Positions 36,897 to 49,665 of a DNA stretch of 64,000 nucleotides are shown here, one piece after another (the stretch's first letter is position 1; each line of letters opens with the position of its first letter). The DNA is from Rhizobium sp. Root1212 (GTDB lineage Bacteria; Pseudomonadota; Alphaproteobacteria; Rhizobiales; Rhizobiaceae). Position numbers and translations under genes: made by a program. Below the pieces are notes generated by a model that had not been told where the DNA came from, searched no databases, and was given only the letters and a program-made list of their open reading frames with translations. The DNA is taken from contig NZ_LMDA01000001.1 in the NCBI RefSeq assembly GCF_001424985.1, positions 1,249,599 through 1,313,598 on the forward strand, read 5' to 3'.

Positions 36897-38171
36897 TTAA
36901 GCGGCGGCGGGCTGCATCTGCCGCCGGCCGCCGGCAAGGACCAGTGGGGCGATGATGAGGCAGGCGACGCCTGCGACCATCAGCGCCGGCAGGTAGCTTG
37001 CGTAGCTGTCGCGGATGTAGCCGCCACCGAAGGCCGCCGTGGCTGCGCCGATCTGGTGGCCGAAGAACACCCAGCCGAACACCATATTCGCCTTTTCGCG
37101 ACCGAAATGCTGCGCGGTGAGCTTGACGGTCGGCGGCACGGTCGCGACCCAGTCGAGGCCGTAGAACACGGCGAAGACAGAGAGGCCCACAAGCTCGAAG
37201 CCGGTAAAGGGCAGCCAGACCAGCGACAGCCCGCGCAGGCCGTAATACCAGAACAGCAGCCAGCGATTGTCGTAACGATCCGACAGCCAGCCCGAGGCGA
37301 CGGTGCCGGCAAAATCGAAGATGCCGATGATCGCGAGAAAGCCGGTGGCGGCGACCGGGGCCATGCCGTAATCGGCGCAGAGCGAGACGAAATGGGTCTG
37401 GATGAGCCCGTTGGTCGAGAGTCCGCAGACGAAGAAGGACGCGAACAGCACCCAGAAGATACGGGTTCTGGCCGCTTCGATCAGCGTATCGATCGGCGAA
37501 TTGCTGGTAAGGGTGGTCGCGACAGGCGGCTCGTCCACCGTCTGGCCGTAAGGCTTCAGACCGAGATCGGACGGGCGGTCGCGCATGAAGGCGAGCATCG
37601 CGGCGGCGCAGACGAACAGCATGGCGATGATGAAGATGACGGCGCTGCGCCAGCCATAGGCCTCCGTGAGGGCGGCGATCAGCGGCATGAAGACGAGCTG
37701 GCCGGTGGCGGTGCTGGCGGTCAGGAGCCCGACGACGAAGCCTCGGCGGGCGGTGAACCAGCGTGTGGCAATCGTTGCGCCCATGACCATGGCGGTCAAG
37801 CCCGTGCCGATGCCGATAACGAAGCCCCAGAGCACGATGAGCTGCCAGAGTTCACGCATGAACAGCGATAGCGCCATACCGGTAAAGACGACGGACAACG
37901 CCGTGAGCGCCATGCGGCGCAGGCCATATCGGTTCATGAGGGCGGCGGCGAAGGGCGCCATCAGCCCGAAGAGGAAGAAGCGGATGGCAAGGGCTGCGGA
38001 GATCGAGGAGGCTTCCCAGCCGAACTCGCGCTGCAGCGGCAGGAGCAGCACCGAGGGCGCGCCGATGGTGCCGGCCGTGACCAGCATGGTGAGGAAGGCG
38101 GTGGCGGCCACCACCCAGCCGTAATGAATGGAACGCCGGGAGAGATAGGCGGCGACGGCGGTAGAGAGCAT
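36897..38171 (-). CDS. Major facilitator superfamily transporter
   Basis: 424-aa inner-membrane permease with about 12 hydrophobic segments. It includes the loop-2/3 region NRYGLRRMALTALS and an equivalent SDRYDNRWLLFWYYG in the second half. The type resembles monocarboxylate/oxalate-formate-like MFS carriers, but the substrate is unknown. Its promoter region carries an HxlR-type inverted repeat (38230-38250), and the HxlR regulator lies just upstream on the same strand, so it is probably that regulator's target. Confidence 0.88.
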   Translation of the reverse strand: MLSTAVAAYLSRRSIHYGWVVAATAFLTMLVTAGTIGAPSVLLLPLQREFGWEASSISAALAIRFFLFGLMAPFAAALMNRYGLRRMALTALSVVFTGMALSLFMRELWQLIVLWGFVIGIGTGLTAMVMGATIATRWFTARRGFVVGLLTASTATGQLVFMPLIAALTEAYGWRSAVIFIIAMLFVCAAAMLAFMRDRPSDLGLKPYGQTVDEPPVATTLTSNSPIDTLIEAARTRIFWVLFASFFVCGLSTNGLIQTHFVSLCADYGMAPVAATGFLAIIGIFDFAGTVASGWLSDRYDNRWLLFWYYGLRGLSLVWLPFTGFELVGLSVFAVFYGLDWVATVPPTVKLTAQHFGREKANMVFGWVFFGHQIGAATAAFGGGYIRDSYASYLPALMVAGVACLIIAPLVLAGGRRQMQPAAA

Positions 38172-38563
38172 TCGACATCTCCGGTTTGGCGAGGGCTGCT
38201 TCGCCCAAGGGAGCCGCTGTATAAACTAGTAACTTTCATTATGCAAGTTAGTTGGTGTCGCGCGATTTCAAGGACTGCCTTTCGGCACGCTCTTCGCTAA
38301 AGGTGCCCGGCGCGGCGATCTCCGCCGCTTTTCAACCCACGGCGATGCCGTGCAAAAGAAGTCGGGGAAGGCGCGCGGGCGTTTGCCGGTTTACGCACCG
38401 ATGCCCTGCCATCCTTCCTGCCGGGAAAAGGAAGACGGGCCTGTCGAAAACAGGGGACAGAAGGCGCATCGAAACCTCCGCAGTGATATCGTCTGCGGAT
38501 TTTACACCCGCTGCTTCCCGCGGGGAGGATTAAGGGCGTAAGGCTGCAACCGTCCGTGACGTA
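38172..38563. promoter_or_regulatory. Gene-free region between hxlR-type gene and MFS gene
   Basis: About 390 bases. The end near the MFS gene holds the inverted repeat TAACTT-N9-AAGTTA. The middle has an inverted repeat CCGCAG/CTGCGG around 38479-38499 followed by ATTTTA. The end near the regulator has a CCGTCCGT/ACGGACGG stem (38550-38580) overlapping the 3' end of the regulator gene. Short ORFs here look random. Confidence 0.5.
38230..38250 (-). promoter_or_regulatory. HxlR-type operator upstream of the MFS gene
   Basis: TAACTT at 38230-38235 and AAGTTA at 38245-38250 around nine bases, 59-79 bases before the MFS start. A related but degenerate copy lies at 39030-39049 upstream of the HxlR gene (13 of 20 positions shared). 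Confidence 0.55.
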
Positions 38564-38580
38564 TCAGTGCTGACGGACGG
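38550..38580 (-). terminator. Possible hairpin terminator at the hxlR-type gene end
   Basis: Eight-base perfect stem CCGTCCGT / ACGGACGG with a 15-base loop. It overlaps the last codons and lacks a T-run. Confidence 0.35.
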
Positions 38581-39010
38581 AGCGGATGGAAAAGGTCTCG
38601 GGATCGATGGTCTTGCCGGTTTTCTCGTCGATGTAGACCGGGGTTGCGACATCACCAGTGGCGATGTCCCTCACCTGCATGGTGACACCGCGGTCGGCGA
38701 AATAGCGGTTGCCGAAATCGGAGAGTGCGATCAGCAGCGGCTGGGTGTTGCGGCCCATTTCGGTCAGCAAATATTCGTAGCGAACCGGGCGCTGCTGGTA
38801 GGGGCGCTTTTCGAGGAGGCCGGCTTCCACCAGCGATTTCAGCCGGCGGGTGAGGATATTGGGCGCGATGCCGGTGCTCTTCTGGAACTCGTCGAAACGG
38901 GTGCGGCCGAAGAAGGCGTCCCTCAGGATGAGAATGCTCCACCACTCCCCGACCCGGTCGAGGGTGCGGGCGATGGGGCAGGTCATTTCATCGAAATTCT
39001 TGCGCTGCAT
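38564..39010 (-). CDS. HxlR-family winged-helix regulator
   Basis: 148-aa DNA-binding protein. The family hallmark CPIARTLDRVGEWWSILILRD at the N-terminus carries the single conserved cysteine. It is followed by RFDEFQKSTGIAPNILTRRLKSL (recognition helix) and a beta-wing (RPYQQRPVRYEYLLTEMGR). Members usually repress a neighbouring gene and respond to electrophiles or redox via the cysteine. The adjacent MFS gene with a matching operator is the likely target. Confidence 0.92.
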   Translation of the reverse strand: MQRKNFDEMTCPIARTLDRVGEWWSILILRDAFFGRTRFDEFQKSTGIAPNILTRRLKSLVEAGLLEKRPYQQRPVRYEYLLTEMGRNTQPLLIALSDFGNRYFADRGVTMQVRDIATGDVATPVYIDEKTGKTIDPETFSIRSVRQH

Positions 39011-39029
39011 GGGCCGAATATAGAAATTC

Positions 39030-39049
39030 GGCTTTCACCATACAAGTAT
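39030..39049 (-). promoter_or_regulatory. Degenerate HxlR-type operator upstream of the regulator gene
   Basis: GGCTTTCACCATACAAGTAT, 20-39 bases before the regulator start, matches 13 of 20 positions of the MFS-gene operator. It suggests autoregulation. Weak by itself. Confidence 0.35.
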
Positions 39050-39057
39050 CTGGCCGA

Positions 39058-39273
39058 TCAGGCGGGCTCCAGCCCGTTGACCTTGTGCATGGCCGTCAGG
39101 ATAGCGGAACTGGTGTCGTGCCCCGTCTTGTAAAGGCCGAGCATCACGGTCGCCACGTCGCGTCCATCGGGGCTGTCGAGCGCCACATCCGTCTTGCGGC
39201 ACCATTCTTCCAGCGCGTTGTAGACGACGTCGATCTCGCTCTGCGTGAGCGCCATATCCGAAAGGAAAGACAT
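39058..39273 (-). CDS. Small hypothetical protein, 71 aa
   Basis: Start ATG 39273 (MSFLSDMALTQSEIDVV) with GGGGGCGGTGG just upstream. Helical, soluble sequence with VYNALEEWCRKTDVALDSP and VATVMLGLYKTGHDTSSAIL. I recognise no named domain. Separated from the regulator by about 47 bases on the same strand. A start at 39315 is possible but has no support. Confidence 0.7.
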   Translation of the reverse strand: MSFLSDMALTQSEIDVVYNALEEWCRKTDVALDSPDGRDVATVMLGLYKTGHDTSSAILTAMHKVNGLEPA

Positions 39274-39355
39274 CTGCCACCGCCCCCGTTGCTTTGACGG
39301 GCCGAGTGTAGCCACGGCGGCGGCAATGACAATTATAAGATTTAGGGGGAGACGA

Positions 39356-39544
39356 TTACTCCGCGTGCACGGCTGAGGCCTCGACCAGCGACGTGGCGAT
39401 GGCCATGGCGAGCTGTTTGCCGCGAATGCGGATGATCGTCGGATCGAGATCCCGCGCCGAAAGCACGAGGTCCATGCCTTCCCGCATCACGATCTGCTGC
39501 GCCCTGTGAACTGCCCAATTTTCGACTTCATCGCGCTTCTGCAT
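39356..39544 (-). CDS. Small hypothetical protein, 62 aa
   Basis: MQKRDEVENWAVHRAQQIVM start preceded by GGGGGGC, a strong ribosome binding site. It is all helical and moderately charged with no domain I can name. A perfect 15-base palindrome GCTAAATCATTTAGC (39560-39574) lies immediately upstream of the ribosome binding site. Confidence 0.65.
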   Translation of the reverse strand: MQKRDEVENWAVHRAQQIVMREGMDLVLSARDLDPTIIRIRGKQLAMAIATSLVEASAVHAE

Positions 39545-39559
39545 TGCGCTTGCCCCCCA

Positions 39560-39574
39560 GCTAAATCATTTAGC
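39560..39574 (-). promoter_or_regulatory. Perfect 15-base palindrome before a small ORF
   Basis: GCTAAATCATTTAGC, seven-base arms around one base, 16-30 bases upstream of the 62-aa gene start and abutting its G-run ribosome binding site. It fits an operator. As RNA, a one-base loop makes a stable hairpin less likely. Confidence 0.4.
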
Positions 39575-39710
39575 GACACCGTCCGGCTCTTCTATCCGAC
39601 CTGAACGCGACCAATTGGGGCGAATCACTGAGCACACCCATAGGATGCGGCATTTTCTGTGTTTCTGTACTACTATTTCTAGGGAGTGACTTTATGGGTT
39701 TCTTCCTTCC

Positions 39711-41849
<2,139 letters not shown>

Positions 41850-42467
41850 GGCTTGTTCCTTTTCGGTCGGCGATACAAACGGCTTCATCCACGCGCGGGA
41901 AGCCGCCGTGGTTCTGCAGGTCTTTCGGGTCTCGGCCGGGGCGCTTCCAGGTGCCGCGAACAAGAATGAAAATATGACGCCCGGAAGCGCCCCGTTTTGC
42001 GGTTTTTGCCGGCAACTCCGCTCCCTCTGCTTCTCTTCCTGCGAAGAGCGTTGTGTGCCTCACAGGCACGCCTGCGGCGAGACACCGGAGATCCGGGCGT
42101 CCGCAGAAGGGGAACATTTTCTGCCGACCCCGAAGGAAGAAGCTTACGTCCCTCTCCAGCCTCCGGCGCCAGCCCCGCCTCGCCGCGACGCCTCGCGGTG
42201 TAGCCGATAACGGGACGGGGGAATGATGGCATGGGGATGCGGGGCGGGGGTTTTCGGGGATGGAGAATTTTGCGGTTGGGGCTTCACCCCCCTCTGCCCC
42301 TTCGGGACATCTCCCGCTCAAGGGGGGAGATTGGGAGCAAGCGATCCTTTCCACCTTTTCCATGAACTGCAGTCTGCGGGCAGAGGACGGATTGCCCCTC
42401 ACCCTAGCCCTCTCCCCGCACGCGGGGAGAGGGGACGATCGCGCAAGCGGCGGCGTCCCCGCAAACA
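41850..42467. other. Gene-free region between pccA and the mutase gene
   Basis: About 620 bases. ORFs across it are Pro/Arg-rich and follow repeat sequence, so I call none. The part nearest pccA holds RIME-like repeats (see next entry). The part nearest the mutase presumably carries its promoter; I saw no clear box. Confidence 0.5.
42280..42440. repeat. RIME-like intergenic repeats
   Basis: Two blocks: CCCCTCTGCCCCTTCGGGAC with CTCCCGCTCAAGGGGGGAG, then CCCCTCACCCTAGCCCTCTC with CCCGCACGCGGGGAGAGGGG. Both are palindromic and similar in style to the repeats at 4005-4119 and 6585-6719. They lie downstream of pccA on its strand and may act as a terminator. Confidence 0.6.
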
Positions 42468-44471
<2,004 letters not shown>

Positions 44472-44519
44472 CAGCAGGCCCCTCCCTGAATTTCTTTATG
44501 TGGAAAGCCGGGCCTTCCG

Positions 44520-44897
44520 TCACACCTCGAACACGTCATCGAAGGCTTCAGGGAAATTCTGCCGGGCCACGCGCTCGTCGATGACCAGCATCGCCTCATA
44601 GGACAAGGGATCGAAATTCTTGTCCGCGGCGACGACTTCGCGGCCGAAGAGGAGGCTGAGGCGGGCGGCATCGAGATTGCCGCGCTCGAAGGGCTCCGCC
44701 CCGAAATGATGCCAGAGGGCATGCAGGAAGGCGGCATCGATGCGATGCTCCTTCGTGCCCGGCCGCGCCTTGCGCGGCAGGGGCTTCAGCGGCGTGACAC
44801 CTTTGGGGTTGGCGCGACGGATGGTGAACTGGATGCCCGTGCCCGGCATGCCGCCCGGAAATCCGCGGTGTTTGGTCATGTCGGGCAGGTTTGCCAT
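44520..44897 (-). CDS. Hypothetical protein, 125 aa
   Basis: Soluble protein beginning MANLPDMTKHRGFPGGMPGT. It has a basic middle (GVTPLKPLPRKARPGTKEHR) and a helical C-terminal half ending AFDDVFEV. No domain recognised. It lies between the glutathione transferase gene (12-base gap) and pccA (48-base gap) on the same strand, so it may be cotranscribed. No function assigned. Confidence 0.7.
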   Translation of the reverse strand: MANLPDMTKHRGFPGGMPGTGIQFTIRRANPKGVTPLKPLPRKARPGTKEHRIDAAFLHALWHHFGAEPFERGNLDAARLSLLFGREVVAADKNFDPLSYEAMLVIDERVARQNFPEAFDDVFEV

Positions 44898-44909
44898 CCC
44901 CGGTCTCCT

Positions 44910-45818
44910 TTAAGCCTTCGGGCCGATCTTGTCCTGCGTCTTCGTATCGAAGTCGGAGGCGTCGTGGCGTTCATGCAGCTGCTCGGACGGATCGCCGCTG
45001 AGGCGGTTGACCATACGGCCGCGCTTGACCGCCGGGCGGGCGGCGATTTCGGCCGTCCAGCGCTGGACGTGCTTGTAGCTCTGCACATCGAGGAAGGTGC
45101 CGGCGTCGCCATAGGCCTGATTGAGCGCAAGCGCGCCATACCAGGGCCAGATCGCCATGTCGGCGATGGTGTACTCGGCGCCGGCCATGAACTGGTTATC
45201 GGCCAGATGACGGTCGAGCACGTCGAACTGGCGCTTTACCTCCATGGCGTAGCGATCGATGGCGTATTTGATCTTGATCGGCGCATAGGCATAGAAATGA
45301 CCGAAGCCGCCGCCAAGGAAGGGGGCCGAGCCCATCTGCCAGAACAGCCAGTTGAAGGTTTCGGTGCGGGCGCGCAGATCGTTCGGCAGGAAGGCGCCGA
45401 ATTTTTCGGCGAGATAGAGCAGGATCGAGGCGGATTCGAAGACGCGGACCGGCGCACCGCCGCCCTTCGGCGCGTGATCCATCAGCGCCGGGATTTTCGA
45501 GTTCGGATTGACGTCGACGAAGCCGGAACCAAACTGGTCACCATCGCCGATGCGGATCGGCCAAGCATCGTATTCGGCTTCCGCATGGCCGGCGGCCAGC
45601 AGTTCTTCCAGCATGATCCCGACCTTGACGCCGTTCGGCGTCGCCAGCGAATAGAGTTGCAGCGGATGCTTGCCGACCGGCAGGGCTTTTTCCTGGGTCG
45701 CACCGGCGATGGGACGGTTGATATTGGCGAAGGCGCCGCCATTGCCGGCTTCCCAGGTCCAGACCTTGGAGGGCTCGTAACCGGCGGGGAAATTATCGGC
45801 GGGGGATTTGTCGGTCAT
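44910..45818 (-). CDS. yghU: Glutathione S-transferase family protein (YghU-like disulfide-bond oxidoreductase)
   Basis: 302 aa with an N-terminal extension (TWEAGNGGAFANINRPIAGA) that is typical of YghU/YfcG-type enzymes. Next come the thioredoxin-like domain (HPLQLYSLATPNGVKVGIML, NPNSKIPALMDH, VFESASILLYLAEKFG) and an all-helical C-terminal domain (AGAEYTIADMAIWPWYGAL). The Thr-Pro-Asn motif replaces a catalytic Ser/Cys, as in that group. A glutathione-dependent reductase or transferase role is likely; its link to propionyl-CoA genes is unclear. Confidence 0.9.
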   Translation of the reverse strand: MTDKSPADNFPAGYEPSKVWTWEAGNGGAFANINRPIAGATQEKALPVGKHPLQLYSLATPNGVKVGIMLEELLAAGHAEAEYDAWPIRIGDGDQFGSGFVDVNPNSKIPALMDHAPKGGGAPVRVFESASILLYLAEKFGAFLPNDLRARTETFNWLFWQMGSAPFLGGGFGHFYAYAPIKIKYAIDRYAMEVKRQFDVLDRHLADNQFMAGAEYTIADMAIWPWYGALALNQAYGDAGTFLDVQSYKHVQRWTAEIAARPAVKRGRMVNRLSGDPSEQLHERHDASDFDTKTQDKIGPKA

Positions 45819-45968
45819 GAAAATCTATCCTTATTCGTGAACACGTGCTCGGGAGGAGAGCACTTCAGGCATATGGGAAGCGGAGCGGGCTTTTCACCAG
45901 TGCTGCCGGCCGCTTTCCGCCTGTTTTGTTTTCGTCGTCATTCTCTTCACGCCATCAGGCCTTCTTTC

Positions 45969-45997
45969 GTCATCCTCGGGCTTGACCCGAGGATGAC
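45969..45997. repeat. Palindromic repeat / likely terminator after pccB
   Basis: GTCATCCTCGGG at 45969-45980 and CCCGAGGATGAC at 45986-45997 form a perfect 12-base stem around CTTGA, 10 bases after the pccB stop. This palindrome type recurs in alphaproteobacterial intergenic DNA. It probably ends the pccB transcript. Confidence 0.7.
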
Positions 45998-46007
45998 TTC
46001 GAGTGCC

Positions 46008-47540
46008 TCAGAGCGGGATCGTGTCGTGTTTCTTCCAGTGGGTAGTGACCTGCTTGTTTCTGAGCGAGGCGAAAGCGCGGGCGATGCGGCGGCGCGAGGA
46101 ATGCGGCATGATCACCTCGTCGATGAAGCCGCGTTCGGCGGCGACGAAGGGATTGGCGAAACGCTCCTCGTATTCGCTCTGGCGGGCGGCGATCTTTTCC
46201 GGATCGCCGAGTTCGGAACGGTAGAGGATTTCGGTAGCGCCCTTGGCGCCCATGACGGCAATTTCGGCTGATGGCCAGGCGTAGTTGACATCGGCGCCGA
46301 TATGCTTGGAGGCCATAACGTCGTAGGCGCCGCCATATGCTTTTCGCGTAATCAGCGTCACCATCGGCACCGTCGCTTCGGAATAGGCAAACAGCAGCTT
46401 GGCCCCGTGCTTGATGACGCCGCCATATTCCTGCGCCACGCCCGGCAGGAAGCCCGGCACATCGACCAGCGTCAGGATCGGGATCGAGAAGGCATCGCAG
46501 AAGCGGACGAAGCGGGCGGCCTTGCGGGAACTGTCGATATCGAGGCAGCCGGCGAGCACCATCGGTTGGTTGGCGACGACGCCGACCGTCTGGCCTTCGA
46601 GCCGGATGAAGCCGGTGATGATATTCTTCGCATAGGCTTCCTGCAGCTCGAAGAAATCGCCCTCGTCGGCGATCGCCAGGATCAGTTCCTTCATGTCGTA
46701 GGGCTTGGTGGAGCTTTCCGGGATCAGGCTGTCGAGGCGGGCTTCGAGCCGGGCGGGATCGTCGTGGAAGGGACGGACGGGCGGCTTTTCGCGGTTGTTG
46801 AGCGGCAGGAAATCGAAGAGCAGGCGCACCTGTTCCAGCGTCTCGATGTCGTTTTCATAGGCCGCGTCGGCGACCGAGGATTTCTTCGTGTGGGTGCCGG
46901 CGCCGCCCAGTTCTTCCGCCGTGACGATCTCGTTGGTGACGGTCTTCACCACATCAGGGCCGGTGACGAACATGTAGGAAGTATCGCGCACCATGAAGAT
47001 GAAGTCGGTCATGGCCGGCGAATAGACGGCACCGCCGGCGCAAGGCCCCATGATGACGGATATCTGCGGGATGACGCCGGAGGCCTCGGCATTCCGGCGG
47101 AAGACCTCGGCATAGCCGGCGAGCGAGGCCACGCCCTCCTGAATGCGGGCGCCGCCCGAATCGTTGAGGCCGATGACCGGGGCGCCGTTGCGCACCGCCA
47201 TGTCCATGATCTTGCAGATCTTCTGGGCATGGGTTTCCGACAGCGAGCCGCCGAGCACGGTGAAATCCTGGGAGAAGACATAAACCTGGCGACCGTTGAT
47301 CGTGCCCCAGCCGGTGACGACGCCGTCGCCGGCGATCTTCTGCTCAGCCATGCCGAAATCGACCGCGCGGTGGGTGACGTACATGTCGTATTCTTCGAAG
47401 GAGCCTTCGTCGAGCAGCACCTCGATGCGCTCGCGCGCCGTCAGCTTGCCCTTGCCGTGCTGGGCGTCGATGCGCTTCTGGCCGCCGCCGAGACGCGCTT
47501 CGGCGCGGCGTGCTTCCACGGTTTCGATGATGTGGCGCAT
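46008..47540 (-). CDS. pccB: Propionyl-CoA carboxylase beta subunit
   Basis: Carboxyltransferase subunit, 510 aa from ATG 47540 with GGGAGG directly upstream; the longer open frame has no support. Family motifs: [69 protein letters not shown] and [19 protein letters not shown]. The GG-A oxyanion-hole pairs are intact. It partners PccA. pccB and pccA are separated by two genes on the same strand. Confidence 0.97.
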   Translation of the reverse strand: MRHIIETVEARRAEARLGGGQKRIDAQHGKGKLTARERIEVLLDEGSFEEYDMYVTHRAVDFGMAEQKIAGDGVVTGWGTINGRQVYVFSQDFTVLGGSLSETHAQKICKIMDMAVRNGAPVIGLNDSGGARIQEGVASLAGYAEVFRRNAEASGVIPQISVIMGPCAGGAVYSPAMTDFIFMVRDTSYMFVTGPDVVKTVTNEIVTAEELGGAGTHTKKSSVADAAYENDIETLEQVRLLFDFLPLNNREKPPVRPFHDDPARLEARLDSLIPESSTKPYDMKELILAIADEGDFFELQEAYAKNIITGFIRLEGQTVGVVANQPMVLAGCLDIDSSRKAARFVRFCDAFSIPILTLVDVPGFLPGVAQEYGGVIKHGAKLLFAYSEATVPMVTLITRKAYGGAYDVMASKHIGADVNYAWPSAEIAVMGAKGATEILYRSELGDPEKIAARQSEYEERFANPFVAAERGFIDEVIMPHSSRRRIARAFASLRNKQVTTHWKKHDTIPL

Positions 47541-47661
47541 GTGACCTCCCTTGACCGATGCCGGCCCGGAACAAGGTTTGAAGAAAATCCTCCGATGTTG
47601 CAAGTGCTTGCAACACGGCCCGGATGCTTCGGCCCCTGCAATGGCCAATCCGGCCTTCACC

Positions 47662-48327
47662 TCACGACGGAGCGGCGTTCGGTTCAGGCCAGCGGGCGAT
47701 CGCTTCGCGGCCGGCATCGTTGAGGCCATAGATGCCGCGGTCCAGCCGGTCGAACCAGCCGTAGACATTACGCAGCAGGATGGCCGCGGCATCGGGGGCG
47801 ACAGCCTTCAGGTCGCGCGGGCGCAAGGGGCCGGCCTCAAGCAGGCGGGCCATATCGAGGGTGCGCTGGCGATAGGCGGTCATGACCGGCTTGCGCGTCG
47901 CGCCGCCCAGGGTCGGATCGCCACGGCGGCGTTTGTGCTCAGCAACGAGGCGGGAACGGCGTTTCGGGTTCTTGCGCGGCTGTGGGCTCTCGGGACTGAC
48001 GAGAATATCGACCGTGCCCAGATCGGAAACGCCGAGCATGCCGAAGCCGAGGCGGCGGCAGAGATCGCGGAAACGGCGGTCGCGCTCGCGGCCCTTGCCT
48101 TTTGCCGAGACGCGGGCGGCAATCCAGACCTCGTCGCTGGCGGCCGCACGATCGACCGCCTGCAGCACCAGTTCGAGGTTGAAGGAGAGTTTCAGTTCAC
48201 AAATGACGACGACGGGAGGATCATCGGCGCTGAGGCCGACGATATCGCAGCCGCCGATTTCGCCTTTCACCGTAAAGCCGGCCTCTTCGAGAAACCGTTT
48301 GATGGGCTGATAGAGTTCGGTTTCCAA
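47662..48327 (-). CDS. DUF2161-like PD-(D/E)XK family protein
   Basis: 221 aa. The N-terminal half has a nuclease-like core: an Asp in [12 protein letters not shown], then [20 protein letters not shown] (E-x-K), as in PD-(D/E)XK folds. The C-terminal half is basic ([20 protein letters not shown]) and ends in a winged-helix-like region ([40 protein letters not shown]). It resembles the DUF2161 'putative phosphodiesterase' family. The biological role is unknown. Confidence 0.8.
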   Translation of the reverse strand: METELYQPIKRFLEEAGFTVKGEIGGCDIVGLSADDPPVVVICELKLSFNLELVLQAVDRAAASDEVWIAARVSAKGKGRERDRRFRDLCRRLGFGMLGVSDLGTVDILVSPESPQPRKNPKRRSRLVAEHKRRRGDPTLGGATRKPVMTAYRQRTLDMARLLEAGPLRPRDLKAVAPDAAAILLRNVYGWFDRLDRGIYGLNDAGREAIARWPEPNAAPS

Positions 48328-48403
48328 ACCGTCTTTCCTTCACGACGATTCGGATGATGGTCGCCGGGAGGCAAATGACCGGAATCGGTTCCGTTAGGCA
48401 AGA

Positions 48404-49303
48404 TCAAAGCAGGGCCTGAGCCTCGACGAAGGCGCGGGAGATGGTGGCGAGCTTGACCGCCTGCCAGTTGAGATAGGCATCGGCGAGGCGCTTGGAAATC
48501 CAGGCATCGCCGCCATAGGGTGGCTCGCTCCAGCCGATATCGCCGACCTGCTGGGCGCGGGCGAGAAGGCGGATGACCTGGCTGCGGGAGACGCCGTAAC
48601 GGGCAACGAGGCTGCGGGGGCGCAAGGGGCCGATCGGGCAACACGGCCCTCCTTCATGCGGGAAGGAGACGCGGGCCACCAGATCGTGCAGCAGGTTGCT
48701 GCCCATGCCCGACAGCGTGAAGATGGCGACGCTTTCCGGCGGATCGGACCAGCTTTCGTCATCGAGCAGGGCGCGGGCGATGCGTGGCTGGGCGTGGTGG
48801 AGAAGTGCCGGATGCGCCTGCGAAACCGCAAGCCGGCTGCCGCCATCGAGGCTGTCGAGCGCCGCGAGATGCCCGTCCAGCCAGGCGCGGATCAGCCGCA
48901 GGGCATCATCGCCGGGAATGAGCGGACGGGTGCGCAGATCGCCCGGCGCCTCGACGGTGAAAATGTGGAAACGCCGCATCTGCAGAAAATGGGCGGAAAT
49001 GGTGTTGCGGCTGGCGTAGCGCTTCAAGGGCTCGAGCTTCAACAGCCGCGAGACCGTGAGACCGCCCGGATCGGCACCGGTCAAGCGGTCGAAATAGAAG
49101 GACAGGGCGGCCTGGGTGATCAGCCAGCGACGGAGATCGGAGACGTAATGGACGACCCGAGGCGTTTCGTCGTGAATACCGGTAAGTTCGCGCCCGATTC
49201 GGGTCAGGGTCTCTTCCAGATTCGGCAACAGAAACAGGCTGGCGAGATCGTATGCCGGCTGCGGCCGAGACGGGTCAGGATTTGCCGCGGCGGCCGGCAT
49301 CAT
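48404..49303 (-). CDS. Hypothetical protein with possible helix-turn-helix region
   Basis: 299-aa soluble protein. The mostly helical N-terminal two thirds contain SDLRRWLITQAALSFYFDRL and RYASRNTISAHFLQMRRFHI, the latter HTH-like. Near the C-terminus RSLVARYGVSRSQVIRLLAR also looks like a helix-turn-helix. I recognise no family. It is upstream of the DUF2161-like gene on the same strand (76-base gap), so the two might be expressed together. Confidence 0.72.
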   Translation of the reverse strand: MMPAAAANPDPSRPQPAYDLASLFLLPNLEETLTRIGRELTGIHDETPRVVHYVSDLRRWLITQAALSFYFDRLTGADPGGLTVSRLLKLEPLKRYASRNTISAHFLQMRRFHIFTVEAPGDLRTRPLIPGDDALRLIRAWLDGHLAALDSLDGGSRLAVSQAHPALLHHAQPRIARALLDDESWSDPPESVAIFTLSGMGSNLLHDLVARVSFPHEGGPCCPIGPLRPRSLVARYGVSRSQVIRLLARAQQVGDIGWSEPPYGGDAWISKRLADAYLNWQAVKLATISRAFVEAQALL

Positions 49304-49361
49304 GGCGTTTCCCGATGGAAGGGTTTGCGATCCACACGCTCATCCCGGAAAAGCCCGAACC

Positions 49362-49405
49362 CATTCTTTCCACGCCCCCGAGGGGACGACGTCTTGGAAA
49401 GAATG
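49362..49405. repeat. Inverted repeat between the unknown gene and tRNA-Leu
   Basis: CATTCTTTCCA (49362-49372) and TGGAAAGAATG (49395-49405) are perfect 11-base inverted repeats around a GC-rich centre. It may be a second terminator for the tRNA or part of the promoter region of the 299-aa gene. Confidence 0.5.
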
Positions 49406-49410
49406 TTCGG

Positions 49411-49436
49411 AAAAAGATCAGCATTAACAATGCTGA
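49411..49436 (-). terminator. Intrinsic terminator after tRNA-Leu
   Basis: TCAGCATT (49418-49425) / AATGCTGA (49429-49436) with a three-base loop. On the minus strand it is followed by a T-run (49411-49415), 10 bases after the tRNA 3' end. Confidence 0.75.
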
Positions 49437-49445
49437 AAAATGGAA

Positions 49446-49532
49446 TGGTGCCCAGAAGAGGACTCGAACCTCCACACCCTTTCGGGTACCAGCACCTGAA
49501 GCTGGCGCGTCTACCAATTCCGCCATCTGGGC
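49446..49532 (-). tRNA. tRNA-Leu (anticodon CAG)
   Basis: 87 nt including encoded CCA. On the minus strand the acceptor GCCCAGA pairs with TCTGGGC. The anticodon arm is CCAGC-TTCAGGT-GCTGG, giving anticodon CAG. The class II variable arm is TACCCGAAAGGGT and the T-arm is GAGGTTCGAGTCCTC. Decodes CUG. Confidence 0.95.
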
Positions 49533-49665
49533 GACGGGCTGGGATGTAAGGGGATGGGCGGCAGGTGTCAACAGGGTTTTTTCGGATTTGTGTCAGCGGC
49601 ATCAAAAAAACTTTCAAACCGCTGTTTTCAAAACAAAATCTTCGTCAACATTTCCGGCCGGCAAC

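Noticed and set aside
49304-49665. tRNA-Leu as an attachment site for an integrated element
   Set aside because: No integrase, no direct repeat of the tRNA 3' end, and housekeeping genes continue on both sides.
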